Source: Chryseolinea serpens (GTDB taxonomy: Bacteria > Bacteroidota > Bacteroidia > Cytophagales > Cyclobacteriaceae). Taken from it: 64,000 nucleotides of DNA. Where the stretch lies: the NCBI RefSeq assembly GCF_900129725.1, contig NZ_FQWQ01000003.1:468686-532685 (forward strand), read 5' to 3'. The notes beneath the pieces are model-generated. The model did no database searches. It was not told the origin of the DNA and was given only the letters and a program-made list of their open reading frames with translations. Shown here piece by piece: positions 26,059 to 34,546 of this stretch; within the stretch, counting starts at the first letter, position 1; the number at the start of each line of letters is the position of its first letter. A program made the position numbers and the translations under genes.

Positions 26059-26955
26059 ATGGTCCAACGCCTAATTTCCGTGCTCCTGGTTGCAGCAGTG
26101 GCCACCTTCTCTTCCTGTCAATCCGATCACGATAAAGTCAAAGAAACCATAACCCAAGCGTTGGCCGGCCAGCAGGGAACCTTTGCCGTGGCCTTCAAAG
26201 ACCTGTCGACCGGCGAAGAGCTCTTCATCAACGAGCACATGCCCTTCCATGCGGCCAGCACCATGAAAACGCCCGTGATGATCGAAGTGTTCAAACAAGC
26301 CGCCGAGGGCAAATTTTCCCTGACCGATTCCATCCTCATAAAAAATGAATTCAAAAGCATCGTCGACGGCAGCCCCTACCACCTCACGGAAGATGATGAC
26401 AGCGAATTTGAATTGTACCGGCAAGTGGGAAAGAAGCGCACCCTGCAATCGCTGGTCTACGAAATGATCACCGTGAGCAGCAACCTGGCCACCAACATCG
26501 TCATCGAATGGGTTGACGCCAAAAAAGTAACACAAACTATGCACGACCTCGGCGCAAAAGACATCCAGGTGTTGCGCGGCGTGGAAGACGACAAAGCCTT
26601 TGAGCAAAAGCTAAACAACAGCGTGACCGCCTACGACCTCATGCTCATCTTCGAAAAGCTGGCCAAAGGCGAGGCCGTAAATCCCGAAGCCTCGAAAGCC
26701 ATGATCGCTATTTTACTAGACCAAAAATACAACGACATCATCCCCGCCAAACTCCCGCGCGATGTCAAAGTAGCCCACAAAACCGGCTGGATCAAAGGCC
26801 TCCACCACGACTCCGCCCTCGTCATGCTACCGGATGGACGGCAATATGTATTAGTGTTATTATCGAAAGACCTCAAAGATGAAAAGGCCGCTGTAGAAGC
26901 GTTGAACGACGTATCAAAAACGCTATATGATTACGTGGTATCAAAAAAGAAATAA
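26059..26955 (+). CDS. serine hydrolase lipoprotein, class A beta-lactamase fold
   Basis: A 298-residue lipoprotein (signal MVQRLISVLLVAAVATFSSC, Cys20). The class A serine beta-lactamase fold is recognisable. Ser67-x-x-Lys70 stands in HAASTMKTPVM, the SDN motif is replaced by SSN in VSSNLATNIVIEWV, and KTG stands in VAHKTGWIKG. The region where the omega loop with Glu166 should lie reads VLRGVEDDKAFEQKLNNS, so the deacylating Glu may be this VED or absent. Such non-canonical proteins may act as peptidases or peptidoglycan enzymes, so resistance is not claimed. The ATG at 26059 is preferred; the frame could begin at 26017. It is divergent from the NTF2-like lipoprotein gene. Confidence 0.83.
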   Translation: MVQRLISVLLVAAVATFSSCQSDHDKVKETITQALAGQQGTFAVAFKDLSTGEELFINEHMPFHAASTMKTPVMIEVFKQAAEGKFSLTDSILIKNEFKSIVDGSPYHLTEDDDSEFELYRQVGKKRTLQSLVYEMITVSSNLATNIVIEWVDAKKVTQTMHDLGAKDIQVLRGVEDDKAFEQKLNNSVTAYDLMLIFEKLAKGEAVNPEASKAMIAILLDQKYNDIIPAKLPRDVKVAHKTGWIKGLHHDSALVMLPDGRQYVLVLLSKDLKDEKAAVEALNDVSKTLYDYVVSKKK

Positions 26956-26980
26956 ACCGAAACGCACTATTTTAGATTTC

Positions 26981-27364
26981 CTAAACTCTTTGCGCCTTAG
27001 CGTCTTTCTTGCCCGCCGAAACTTTAGCGAAGGTGGGGCGGTTTAGTCCTTCTCGTATCGCACGATCCTTCTCCACACTACTCATCTTGACTTTATCCAT
27101 CCAATTCCACCACTTCAACTTCTCCGGATCACGCGCCTTATTCACCGTATTCGCAAAATAGATCGCACACCGAAACGTATACAACATACAAATATCCTGC
27201 ACCTGCCCACGCTCATCGTTATGCAACACATACAATTCCTCCGCACGCTTCCCCTTCAAGTCGGCCACCGCCCGGATCCCCATCCGCCAAAGATCATTCG
27301 CCACCGCCTTCCCTACACCTGGAATCTGCTGCAAGGCCTTTAGACTTTCCTGTTTATCATTCAT
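26981..27364 (-). CDS. helix-hairpin-helix protein, Cdd1-like family
   Basis: A 127-residue protein from the ATG at 27364 (MNDKQESLKALQQIPGVGKA). The HhH motif IPGVGKAVANDLWRMGIRAV near the N-terminus is followed by ADLKGKRAEELYVLHNDERG and KLKWWNWMD, as in the pathogenicity-locus/Cdd1 family of short HhH proteins. The family is linked to DNA or nucleotide binding, but its function is unknown. The last residues, RPTFAKVSAGKKDAKAQRV, are encoded by the dispersed repeat at 27011-27041 and its flank, so the native C-terminus was probably replaced or extended by the repeat. The VOC gene upstream ends 16 bp before its start. Confidence 0.72.
   Translation of the reverse strand: MNDKQESLKALQQIPGVGKAVANDLWRMGIRAVADLKGKRAEELYVLHNDERGQVQDICMLYTFRCAIYFANTVNKARDPEKLKWWNWMDKVKMSSVEKDRAIREGLNRPTFAKVSAGKKDAKAQRV
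27011..27041. repeat. repeat family GCCCGCCGAAGCTTTAGCGAAGG, copy inside a coding sequence
   Basis: Plus strand GCCCGCCGAAACTTTAGCGA then AGGTGGGGCGG, one mismatch from the core of the copies at 18512 and 36766. Read on the minus strand it encodes RPTFAKVSAGKK at the end of the HhH protein. Confidence 0.65.
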
Positions 27365-27380
27365 AACAAAAAGAATTTGA

Positions 27381-27770
27381 TCATCCCATAGGTGTACAAA
27401 TCTCCACCAAAAAACCATCCGGGTCCCTCACATACGCCACCGTTTGGCTGTGTGACTTATGAGCTGCCTTAGCTTCCTCTGTAGCCCCGGCCGCGATCGC
27501 CTTCTTGTAAGTCCCCTCCACATCGTCGGTCGTGAACCCGATCTCGATGCCAAACGGTCTTTCTTTTAAACTGCTGATTTGAATTTCGCTTTTCAAATTG
27601 CTTTGTGCTTGTGGGATGCTGGCAAAAGAAAGCGTGGTGGCACCCGTTTCCAGTTCGCCATAAGCATCACCCGCTACAAATTTCCGTTTCAATCCAAAAG
27701 CTTTTTCATAGAAGGCAATGGAGCGTTCAACATCCTTCACATAGAGAATGGTGTAGCCGAATTTTATCAT
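27381..27770 (-). CDS. VOC superfamily protein (glyoxalase/bleomycin-resistance fold)
   Basis: A 129-residue single VOC domain made of two beta-alpha-beta-beta-beta modules: FGYTILYVKDVERSIAFYEK and a second starting EIGFTTDDVEGTYKKAIAAG. Other conserved pieces are AFGLKRKFVAGDAYGELETG and the terminal VAYVRDPDGFLVEICTP, which holds the Glu often used for metal binding. VOC proteins may be lyases, dioxygenases, isomerases or simply binding proteins; the substrate cannot be read. It lies 16 bp upstream of the HhH gene on the same strand, so the two may be cotranscribed. Confidence 0.85.
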   Translation of the reverse strand: MIKFGYTILYVKDVERSIAFYEKAFGLKRKFVAGDAYGELETGATTLSFASIPQAQSNLKSEIQISSLKERPFGIEIGFTTDDVEGTYKKAIAAGATEEAKAAHKSHSQTVAYVRDPDGFLVEICTPMG

Positions 27771-27891
27771 AAAAAATAAGTTAGTGTGAATGTTTCCTGT
27801 TAGCCCGAACCAACCGTTTAGTTCACCGGTCCGTTAAGCTAACAAAGGTGCCGTTTTAAAATAAAAAGTTTTTAGTAAAAACCCGACAATT

Positions 27892-28623
27892 TCAGGATGC
27901 TATCCGCGACAGCGTGAGACCGGAATAACGCTTCACATCTTTCAGCATGTGCGCATGATCATAATACCCCATGTCAAAAGCGATTTGTGCAAAGCTTGCC
28001 TTCGGACAGGCCTCGATCTTCTTTAGCGTACTTTGAAACCGAACCTGTTTACACACTTCCTTCACGGTAGCGCCGGCACGCGATTGAAAGAGACGCTCGA
28101 TTTGCCGCTCGGTGATGTGATGACGGGATGCCAGCTGTTGCACGGATATATTGCCGTTGACCGCCAGGATCGTTTCAGAAAGTGAGACCACCAACCGGTT
28201 CTTGTCATTCAGCCGCTGCAGAAAATACGCGTCCAGCTTTTGGACCACGCCCGTGGCGGCTGGGTTGATCCCGGGGAAGAAAAAATCGGACGGCGTGAGC
28301 ATCTCGGTTTGATCGGCCATGCCCTGGAGCGGAATGCCCAACAAGGCATAGATGCCAAACGGCTTGAAGCGAATGCCTAGCAGATGGGACTCGGCTGGTG
28401 TCTGAACCTGGTGAAAATGCGTCATAATGCCGACGAGGTATTGATGTCCGTGTTTCAGTGTTCCGCCGGTAACCGCCACGTCGGCGCCTAACGAAAAGAT
28501 AATATCGGAGCAGGCGTCGGAAAAGATGTTGCTGGCCGCAGACGATCGACCCGTTTTGGACGACCAGTAGCAGACAATGTACGGCAGCAGCAAGGGATGG
28601 GGTGTGAATTCCTGGTACGACAT
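27892..28623 (-). CDS. AraC family transcriptional regulator
   Basis: A 243-residue regulator. The N-terminal 130 residues are a DUF6597-like sensor domain (FTPHPLLLPYIVCYWSSKTG, then HQYLVGIMTHFHQVQTPAES and LLGIRFKPFGIYALLGIP). The C-terminal region is the double helix-turn-helix DNA-binding domain: ISVQQLASRHHITERQIERL, then FQSRAGATVKEV, and SFAQIAFDMGYYDHAHMLKD. Effector and targets are unknown. It is divergent from the CE15-like esterase gene at 28770 with a 146-bp gap, so that gene is a possible target, but no operator is obvious. Confidence 0.88.
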   Translation of the reverse strand: MSYQEFTPHPLLLPYIVCYWSSKTGRSSAASNIFSDACSDIIFSLGADVAVTGGTLKHGHQYLVGIMTHFHQVQTPAESHLLGIRFKPFGIYALLGIPLQGMADQTEMLTPSDFFFPGINPAATGVVQKLDAYFLQRLNDKNRLVVSLSETILAVNGNISVQQLASRHHITERQIERLFQSRAGATVKEVCKQVRFQSTLKKIEACPKASFAQIAFDMGYYDHAHMLKDVKRYSGLTLSRIAS

Positions 28624-28769
28624 ACGTTCAAATTTACAGGTTTTGGTGGGAACCGGGTGATGGCCTCGCGCCGGCGATGTAAATTCATTTCATCGGGGGA
28701 TGATTATGTTGAATATTAAACGTAAAGATGATCCCGGCGGACGAATGGACATCCTAAATCAACCCCATC

Positions 28770-30146
28770 ATGAAAGAACGCTCTTCTAAGGTCATCGTTT
28801 GCTTCCTGCTTATTTCAAGCGCGCTCTGCGCCCACGCCCAGCGCAAGCTGACACCCGCCGAGCAAGCCCGTTGGGACAGCCTGAAGCGGATCACGGAGCA
28901 GGACTACAAAACGATGCTGGCCAAACTCCACATCGACTCCACCCGCCGCGGACCCTCCGGCAACCCGCAAGCGCCCAACGCGGCCAACGCAGACGAAGCA
29001 AAGGCGTCGCCCTACAAGGTTTTGCCCGATCCACTGGTGCTGAAGAATGGAAAACGCGTCACTTCTCCGGCGCTGTGGTGGGAGAAACGGCGGCCGGAGA
29101 TCGTGGAGGATTTTGACCGCGAAGTGTATGGACGTGTCCCGGCGAATGTGCCCAAGGTGCATTGGGAGGTTGTGAGTACCGTCAACGAAATGAACGGCGA
29201 GATCGCCGTGGTCACCAAAAAACTGCTCGGTCACGTGGACAATACGGCCCATCCGTCCCTTACCGTAAACATCGACCTCACCCTGACCACCCCAGCCCAA
29301 GCCAGGGGGCCGGTGCCGGTGATGATGGAATTGAGTTTTGTCTTCCCTCCCGGATTTGCCCCGCCGGCGCCACCCGCGGGCACCAAACCCGAACCCGACT
29401 GGAAACAACAGCTGCTTGCCAAGGGCTGGGGCTATGCCCAGATCATCCCCACCAGCTTCCAGGCCGACAACGGCGGGGGCCTCACCCAGGGCGTCATCGG
29501 CCTGACCAACCAAGGCCAACCCCGTAAACCCGACGACTGGGGCGCCCTGCGCGCCTGGGCATGGGGCGCCAGCCGCGCGCTGGACTATTTTGAGACCGAT
29601 AAAGCTGTCGATGCCAAACGCGTGGGCATCGAGGGACTGTCGCGTTTTGGAAAAGCTGCGCTGGTGACAATGGCCTATGATCCTCGCTTTTTCATTGGCT
29701 TTATCGGGTCTTCCGGCGCGGGGGGTGCAAAAATATTGAGACGTGTTTTTGGAGAGCAGGTGGAGAACCTCGCCGGATCGGGGGAATATCATTGGTTTGC
29801 GGGCAATTTTATAAAATATGCCGGCCCGCTCACGCCAAACGATCTGCCCGTAGATGCCCATGAACTGATTGATCTCTGTGCCCCACGGCCGGTGTTTATC
29901 AGTGTTGGCTCCCCGACGGTCGAAGGGCAATGGGTCGATGCCCGGGGAATGTTTCTGGCCGGCGTGCATGCGGGACCGGTCTATAAACTCTTGGGTAAAA
30001 AGGACCTGGGTACTGCTACTTTTCCGCCTATGGAAACCGGGTTGTTGGATGGCGACATTGCTTTTCGTCAACATGCCGGTGGGCACACGACCGGTCCCAA
30101 CTGGCCAACCTTTCTCGGCTATGCCGACCGTTATAGCCATAAATAG
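28770..30146 (+). CDS. secreted glucuronoyl esterase-like hydrolase (CE15-like)
   Basis: A 458-residue exported alpha/beta hydrolase with signal SKVIVCFLLISSALCAHAQ. Regions match the CE15/4-O-methyl-glucuronoyl methylesterase layout: WWEKRRPEIVEDFDREVYGR, GLTNQGQPRKPDDWGALRAW, and the nucleophile elbow GLSRFGK with Ser near 290. The acid is probably in the following YDPRFFIGFIGSSGAGG region, and a His occurs near the end in FRQHAGGHTTGP. CE15 enzymes cleave ester links between glucuronoxylan and lignin. Substitution of the usual Cys in GCSRxGK by Leu, and a long acidic/Ala-rich linker at 55-85, are deviations. Substrate is inferred. It is divergent from an AraC regulator. Confidence 0.78.
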   Translation: MKERSSKVIVCFLLISSALCAHAQRKLTPAEQARWDSLKRITEQDYKTMLAKLHIDSTRRGPSGNPQAPNAANADEAKASPYKVLPDPLVLKNGKRVTSPALWWEKRRPEIVEDFDREVYGRVPANVPKVHWEVVSTVNEMNGEIAVVTKKLLGHVDNTAHPSLTVNIDLTLTTPAQARGPVPVMMELSFVFPPGFAPPAPPAGTKPEPDWKQQLLAKGWGYAQIIPTSFQADNGGGLTQGVIGLTNQGQPRKPDDWGALRAWAWGASRALDYFETDKAVDAKRVGIEGLSRFGKAALVTMAYDPRFFIGFIGSSGAGGAKILRRVFGEQVENLAGSGEYHWFAGNFIKYAGPLTPNDLPVDAHELIDLCAPRPVFISVGSPTVEGQWVDARGMFLAGVHAGPVYKLLGKKDLGTATFPPMETGLLDGDIAFRQHAGGHTTGPNWPTFLGYADRYSHK

Positions 30147-30377
30147 AACAGTAACGTTCGATAGCGGGATTTTCTTTTTTCGTGTAACCATCTTCAGATC
30201 ACGAAGTATCCTGGAGACGGTAGTGCTATCCGCTACAGAATACATAGGCTTGAGGTCAGAATAATGACAGCTCGCGACAGCGGATAAAAGGGAAGTCTTT
30301 GTACAACTTAAATTGCTTGCCCTGCATCGGATAGATATAGTCATCGAGTTCGTAGGCGATAAAAAAACAAACCCATC

Positions 30378-32813
30378 ATGATCAGAAATTACTTCACCCT
30401 GGCCATCCGGAACTTGCAGAAGCGCAAGCTGTATTCGTTCATCAACATCTTCGGCCTGGCCATCGGCGTTGCCGTGTGTCTGGTGATCCTGAAGTATGTT
30501 GATTTTGAGTTGAGCTACGACACGTTTCATCCCAACGCAGCAAACGTCTATCGCACCACCACCATGTCGTACCGCGCCGGCGAATTCCGGGGCAACAGCA
30601 TTATTTCCGGGTATGCGCAAGGTCCGGCGATGTTGGCCGACGTGCCGGAAGTGAAGCGCTATATTCGTACGCACCCCATGTATGGTGGCGCGGTGGTCAT
30701 CTACAAACGCGACAACGGCGACCCGTCGACCTTTCACGAGGAGAATATGCAATTTGCCGACTCTACCTTTCTGGATGTGTTTACCTACACGGCGTTAGAA
30801 GGCGACTTGAATACCGCGTTGGACAATCCCGCCTCCGTCGTGATCACCAAAAAAATGGCCGACAAATATTTCAAACCGGGTGAAGATCCGCTGGGAAAAA
30901 TATTGAAGATCTCCGGCGGCTGGGCCGATGGCGATTATGAAGTGACTGCCGTCCTGAAAGAAGTTCCCGGCAACTCGCACTTTCAGTTTGATTTTCTTTT
31001 TCCCACGCACAATCTCCTGCGCAATGAACAATACACCCACGACAACGGGTGGGGCTGGAATAATTTTGTGACCTATGTCGAACTCCATGATCATACCGAT
31101 CCCAAAAAAGTGGAAGCTAAATTGCCCGCCTTTGTGGACAAATATCGCGGCAAGGACCTGGCCGAATCCAACAGCAAAAATGTGTTGAAGCTTCAGCCTA
31201 TATTGGATATTCACCTGAGCCCCGGCCTGGACTATGAGTCAAGCGCGACGGTGAGTGTGAACACCATTTACTTTTTTGTGGTGATCGCCATTTTTGTGCT
31301 GGCCATTGCCTGGGTGAACTACATCAACCTGTCTACCGCCCGGGCTATGGAACGCGCGCGCGAAGTGGGTATCAAGAAATCGGTGGGAGCACATCGCAGC
31401 CAACTGATCGGCCAGTTTATTTTTGAATCGGTGCTGGTCAATTTCATCAGCGTGGTGCTGGCGACGCTGCTGGCCGTGGGCTTGTTGCCCGTGTTGGGCG
31501 ACATCGTTGGAAAGGATCTGACGTTCGACTTTGGTGATTATCGGTTTTGGGTGGTGTTGACCACCTTGTTCCTCATCGGGTCGTTTGTTTCGGGGATCTA
31601 CCCGGCCTTCATCCTGTCGTCGTTCAAGATCACGGAAGTGCTGAAGGGCAAAGTGGAGAAGATGACCGGCGGATTTTCGTTGCGCAAAGCTTTGGTCGTG
31701 TTCCAGTTTGCATCGTCGCTGATCCTCATCGCCGGCACGTTTGCGATCTACCGGCAAATGATCTTTATGAAGAACCAGGACAAAGGTCTGACCATGGACC
31801 AGATGCTGATCGTGAACGGCCCAAGTGTTTTGGATCGAAAGAGTGCCAAGATGCGGCTCATGTCGTTGAAGGATCAAATAAAAGAAGTACCCGGTGTTAC
31901 CGGTGTGGCAACGTCGGCAGCGATTCCCGGCGGTGGCTATAACTGGGGTACGGGCATGCGGCGTTCCGGGACGGAGCAACAGGAAAGCAAGGACGGTAAA
32001 GTGGTTTGGGTCGATCCCGATTTCGTATCCACCTATGGCATCACGATCCTGGCCGGTCGCTCCTTCAATCCCTCCATTGCCTCCGATATGCGGTCGGTGC
32101 TGGTCAACGAAGCCGCCCTCACCACCTTTGGGTTGGGCACTGCCGAGCATGCGCTCGAAGAACGCCTGTTGCTGGGCGGTGATACGGTGCAAATCCTTGG
32201 CGTTTTAAAAAATTATCATTGGAACTCGCTGAAAACGGAACACAGTCCCTGGCTGTTAAAAGCCGATACGATCTCCGGTCACAACTACTCCATCCACATC
32301 AACAGCAACAACATGCAGACGACGATCGCCAAGATCGAAAGCCTCTACAAGGAAGCGTTCCCCGGCAATCCGTTCGATTATTATTTTCTCGACGATTTCT
32401 TTAACAGCCAATACAAATCAGAGCAACAGTTCGGTAAGATCTTCAGCATGTTTTCGATGCTGGCCATCGTCATCGCCTGTTTGGGATTGTGGGGATTAGC
32501 GTCTTTTACAACGGCGCAGAAATTGAAGGAGATCGGCATCCGGAAAGTGTTGGGTGCGTCGGTTGGTAGCATCATGTCGTTGTTGTCGTGGCAATTCTTT
32601 AAGCTGGTGTTGATTGCCAGTGTTATCGCGATCCCATTGACCTGGTATGGCATTGATGCGTGGTTGGCGGGCTTTGCGTTTCGCATAGGCATGCAGTGGG
32701 ATATGTTCGTTGTGCCCGTCGTCATTCTTGCCTTGCTGTCCCTGGGCACCATAAGCCTGCAAATTTTCCGCGGGGCAAACATCAACCCGGCGAAGATCTT
32801 GCGCACAGAATAA
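30378..32813 (+). CDS. FtsX/MacB-type ABC permease (811 residues), no ATPase partner
   Basis: The same architecture as the gene at 22056: IRNLQKRKLYSFINIFGLAI with a first span, a periplasmic domain to about 290, four spans carrying MERAREVGIKKSVGAHRSQL, a second periplasmic domain, and the final FtsX motif AQKLKEIGIRKVLGASVGSI with closing spans. Between the halves, FSLRKALVVFQFASSLILIA is the family's conserved internal span. The two genes are paralogous but clearly diverged. No ATPase is adjacent. The upstream 231 bp includes a possible degraded frame on the opposite strand, and downstream lies a GTTGGTG palindrome. Confidence 0.88.
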   Translation: MIRNYFTLAIRNLQKRKLYSFINIFGLAIGVAVCLVILKYVDFELSYDTFHPNAANVYRTTTMSYRAGEFRGNSIISGYAQGPAMLADVPEVKRYIRTHPMYGGAVVIYKRDNGDPSTFHEENMQFADSTFLDVFTYTALEGDLNTALDNPASVVITKKMADKYFKPGEDPLGKILKISGGWADGDYEVTAVLKEVPGNSHFQFDFLFPTHNLLRNEQYTHDNGWGWNNFVTYVELHDHTDPKKVEAKLPAFVDKYRGKDLAESNSKNVLKLQPILDIHLSPGLDYESSATVSVNTIYFFVVIAIFVLAIAWVNYINLSTARAMERAREVGIKKSVGAHRSQLIGQFIFESVLVNFISVVLATLLAVGLLPVLGDIVGKDLTFDFGDYRFWVVLTTLFLIGSFVSGIYPAFILSSFKITEVLKGKVEKMTGGFSLRKALVVFQFASSLILIAGTFAIYRQMIFMKNQDKGLTMDQMLIVNGPSVLDRKSAKMRLMSLKDQIKEVPGVTGVATSAAIPGGGYNWGTGMRRSGTEQQESKDGKVVWVDPDFVSTYGITILAGRSFNPSIASDMRSVLVNEAALTTFGLGTAEHALEERLLLGGDTVQILGVLKNYHWNSLKTEHSPWLLKADTISGHNYSIHINSNNMQTTIAKIESLYKEAFPGNPFDYYFLDDFFNSQYKSEQQFGKIFSMFSMLAIVIACLGLWGLASFTTAQKLKEIGIRKVLGASVGSIMSLLSWQFFKLVLIASVIAIPLTWYGIDAWLAGFAFRIGMQWDMFVVPVVILALLSLGTISLQIFRGANINPAKILRTE

Positions 32814-32889
32814 AATTACTTCCGCTCCCCAAAAAGAACCGGCGCGAGGTCTGAATCCTTTGTGTCGGTTTTTTTGTCGCCCTATCGCC

Positions 32890-32914
32890 CTTGTTGGTGT
32901 TCTTCACCAACAAG
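32890..32914. repeat. perfect palindrome, GTTGGTG/CACCAAC family
   Basis: Arms CTTGTTGGTG and CACCAACAAG (10 bp, perfect) around TTCTT. The left flank, TCGCCCTATCGCCC, matches TCGCCCGGTCGCCC beside the copy at 40576, so the shared unit is larger than the palindrome. It lies 77 bp after a permease gene stop. Confidence 0.75.
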
Positions 32915-33050
32915 ATCGGCGGCGAGCCCCGTTTTAGATACCTGCCTCAACGAACTTCGCCTTCAAACCAACCACCCTCGCACCACCCATCATTTAAACC
33001 ATTGCGCCACCCATTATTTCATTATATTTTCGTCAGGCTGCCTCATCCAG

Positions 33051-33069
33051 GTTGGTGAAGAACACTAAC
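33051..33069. repeat. imperfect copy of the GTTGGTG/CACCAAC palindrome
   Basis: GTTGGTG-AAGAA-CACTAAC, one mismatch from the perfect family. It ends 31 bp before the preferred start of the Gfo/Idh/MocA gene and 4 bp before the alternative upstream start. Confidence 0.45.
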
Positions 33070-33100
33070 CCCGATGACGGCCCATCCTAAACCCGACGAA

Positions 33101-34465
33101 ATGGAAAACTTCAACATCAACCGGAGATTGTTTCTCCGCACGGCAACTGCCTCCCTTGCGCTGACCGCCATTGGTGCGCAGGGCATGGACATTATCAATC
33201 CCGCAAAAAACCTTCGGGTAGGCCTCATCGGCACCGGCTGGTATGGTAAAAGCGATCTATTCCGTCTCATGCAAGTGGCGCCCGTCGATGTGGTGGCGCT
33301 CTGCGATGTGGACAAACACCAACTTCAAGGCGCTGCCGACCTGGTGAAACAACGCGCCAAAGCAGGAAGCAAAGCACCCGCATTGTATGGTGACTACCGG
33401 AAGATGTTGGCCGAAAATCAAATGGACATCGTATTGGTGGGGACACCCGATCACTGGCATGCCCTCCAGACCATCGAAGCATTGAAGTCGGGTGCGAATG
33501 TGTATGTGCAAAAGCCCATCAGCGTCGATGTGATTGAAGGGGAAGCCATGGTGGCGGCTGCGCGGAAATATAACAAAGTGGTGCAGGTGGGTACGCAACG
33601 CAAAAGCACGCCACACCTCATTGAAGCCAAGAAAAATATCATCGACACCGGCATGTTGGGCAAGATCTCGCACGTGGAGATGTGCTGCTACTATCACATG
33701 CGCAACAATGGCAACCCGCCCGTCCAAGCCGTGCCCGATTTCTTCGACTACGAAATGTGGACCGGCCCCGCGCCGATGCGTCCATACGATGGCCTGCCTC
33801 ACGTGCGCTGGTGGCGCACCTTCACGGAGTATGGCAACGGCATCATAGGCGACATGTGCGTTCACATGTTCGACACGGCGCGCTGGATGCTTAAACTGGG
33901 ATGGCCCAACCGCATCAGCTCCGAAGGCGGCATCTACGTGGATAAAACCGGCAAATCCAACATCCCCGATACGCAAACGGCTGTGTTCGAATACGAAGGC
34001 CTGAATTGTGTGTGGCAGCACCGCGCCTGGGGCACACCCGCCGATCCGGACTACCCATGGGCGCTTTTTATCTATGGCGAAAAAGGAACGCTGAAAGCCA
34101 GCACCATGCGCTATGATTTTATACCGGTAGACCCCAAAGGAAAGACCATCCACCAGGACGTGGTCTACGAAAAAGAAAAATATCCCGAAGACCTCAAGGA
34201 AAAAGACATCGAACTCAACGCCGCACCGGCCACCCGCCTGCACATGCTCAATTTCCTCCAGGCGATCGAGGAACACGGAAAACCCGTGGCCGACATCGAG
34301 GAAGGCCATATTTCCACGGCCAGCTGCATCCTGGCAAACATTTCGATGAAATTGGGCCGGCCGGTTTCTTATGACGCCGCGCGGCGCGAGGTGAAAGGCG
34401 ATGCGGAGGCTACCGCACTGTTGCAGCGGGCTTACCGGACGCCTTGGGTGCATCCTACAGTATAG
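33101..34465 (+). CDS. Gfo/Idh/MocA family oxidoreductase with Tat-type signal
   Basis: A 454-residue NAD(P)-binding oxidoreductase from the ATG at 33101; the ATG at 33074 adds nine residues. A Tat-like signal (NINRRLFLRTATASLALTAI) suggests export. The Rossmann motif is VGLIGTGWYGK, followed by VVALCDVDKH and the family's EKP-type segment as VQKPIS. The C-terminal alpha/beta domain includes CYYHMRNNGNPPVQAVPDFF and WRTFTEYGNGIIGDMCVHMF, a pattern typical of Bacteroidota proteins acting on sugar derivatives. Substrate unknown. It is followed by ispG after 81 bp. Confidence 0.85.
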   Translation: MENFNINRRLFLRTATASLALTAIGAQGMDIINPAKNLRVGLIGTGWYGKSDLFRLMQVAPVDVVALCDVDKHQLQGAADLVKQRAKAGSKAPALYGDYRKMLAENQMDIVLVGTPDHWHALQTIEALKSGANVYVQKPISVDVIEGEAMVAAARKYNKVVQVGTQRKSTPHLIEAKKNIIDTGMLGKISHVEMCCYYHMRNNGNPPVQAVPDFFDYEMWTGPAPMRPYDGLPHVRWWRTFTEYGNGIIGDMCVHMFDTARWMLKLGWPNRISSEGGIYVDKTGKSNIPDTQTAVFEYEGLNCVWQHRAWGTPADPDYPWALFIYGEKGTLKASTMRYDFIPVDPKGKTIHQDVVYEKEKYPEDLKEKDIELNAAPATRLHMLNFLQAIEEHGKPVADIEEGHISTASCILANISMKLGRPVSYDAARREVKGDAEATALLQRAYRTPWVHPTV

Positions 34466-34521
34466 TTTTTTTGCTCAAAGGACGCCTAGAGCGGGGTGAA
34501 CAAAATTCCGCTTTTTCAGGT

Positions 34522-34529
34522 TAACTTTG
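34522..34529 (+). promoter_or_regulatory. Bacteroidota -7 box ahead of ispG
   Basis: Reads TAACTTTG, a perfect TAnnTTTG match, 17 bp before the GTG at 34547. It lies inside the frame if a GTG at 34496 were used as start, which argues for the later start. Confidence 0.45.
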
Positions 34530-34546
34530 CAGGAAATCTGCACACC

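Noticed and set aside
28815-30752. 645-codon reverse-strand frame across the CE15-like gene and beyond
   Set aside because: It is antisense to a well-supported esterase gene and part of the next permease, with no motif or signal; such frames are frequent when third codon positions are G/C-rich. Only the part in the 30147-30377 gap is kept as a weak remnant candidate.
33257-34453. 398-codon reverse frame opposite the Gfo/Idh/MocA gene
   Set aside because: Composition rich in His, Val and Gly without domain structure; it shadows a clear gene.
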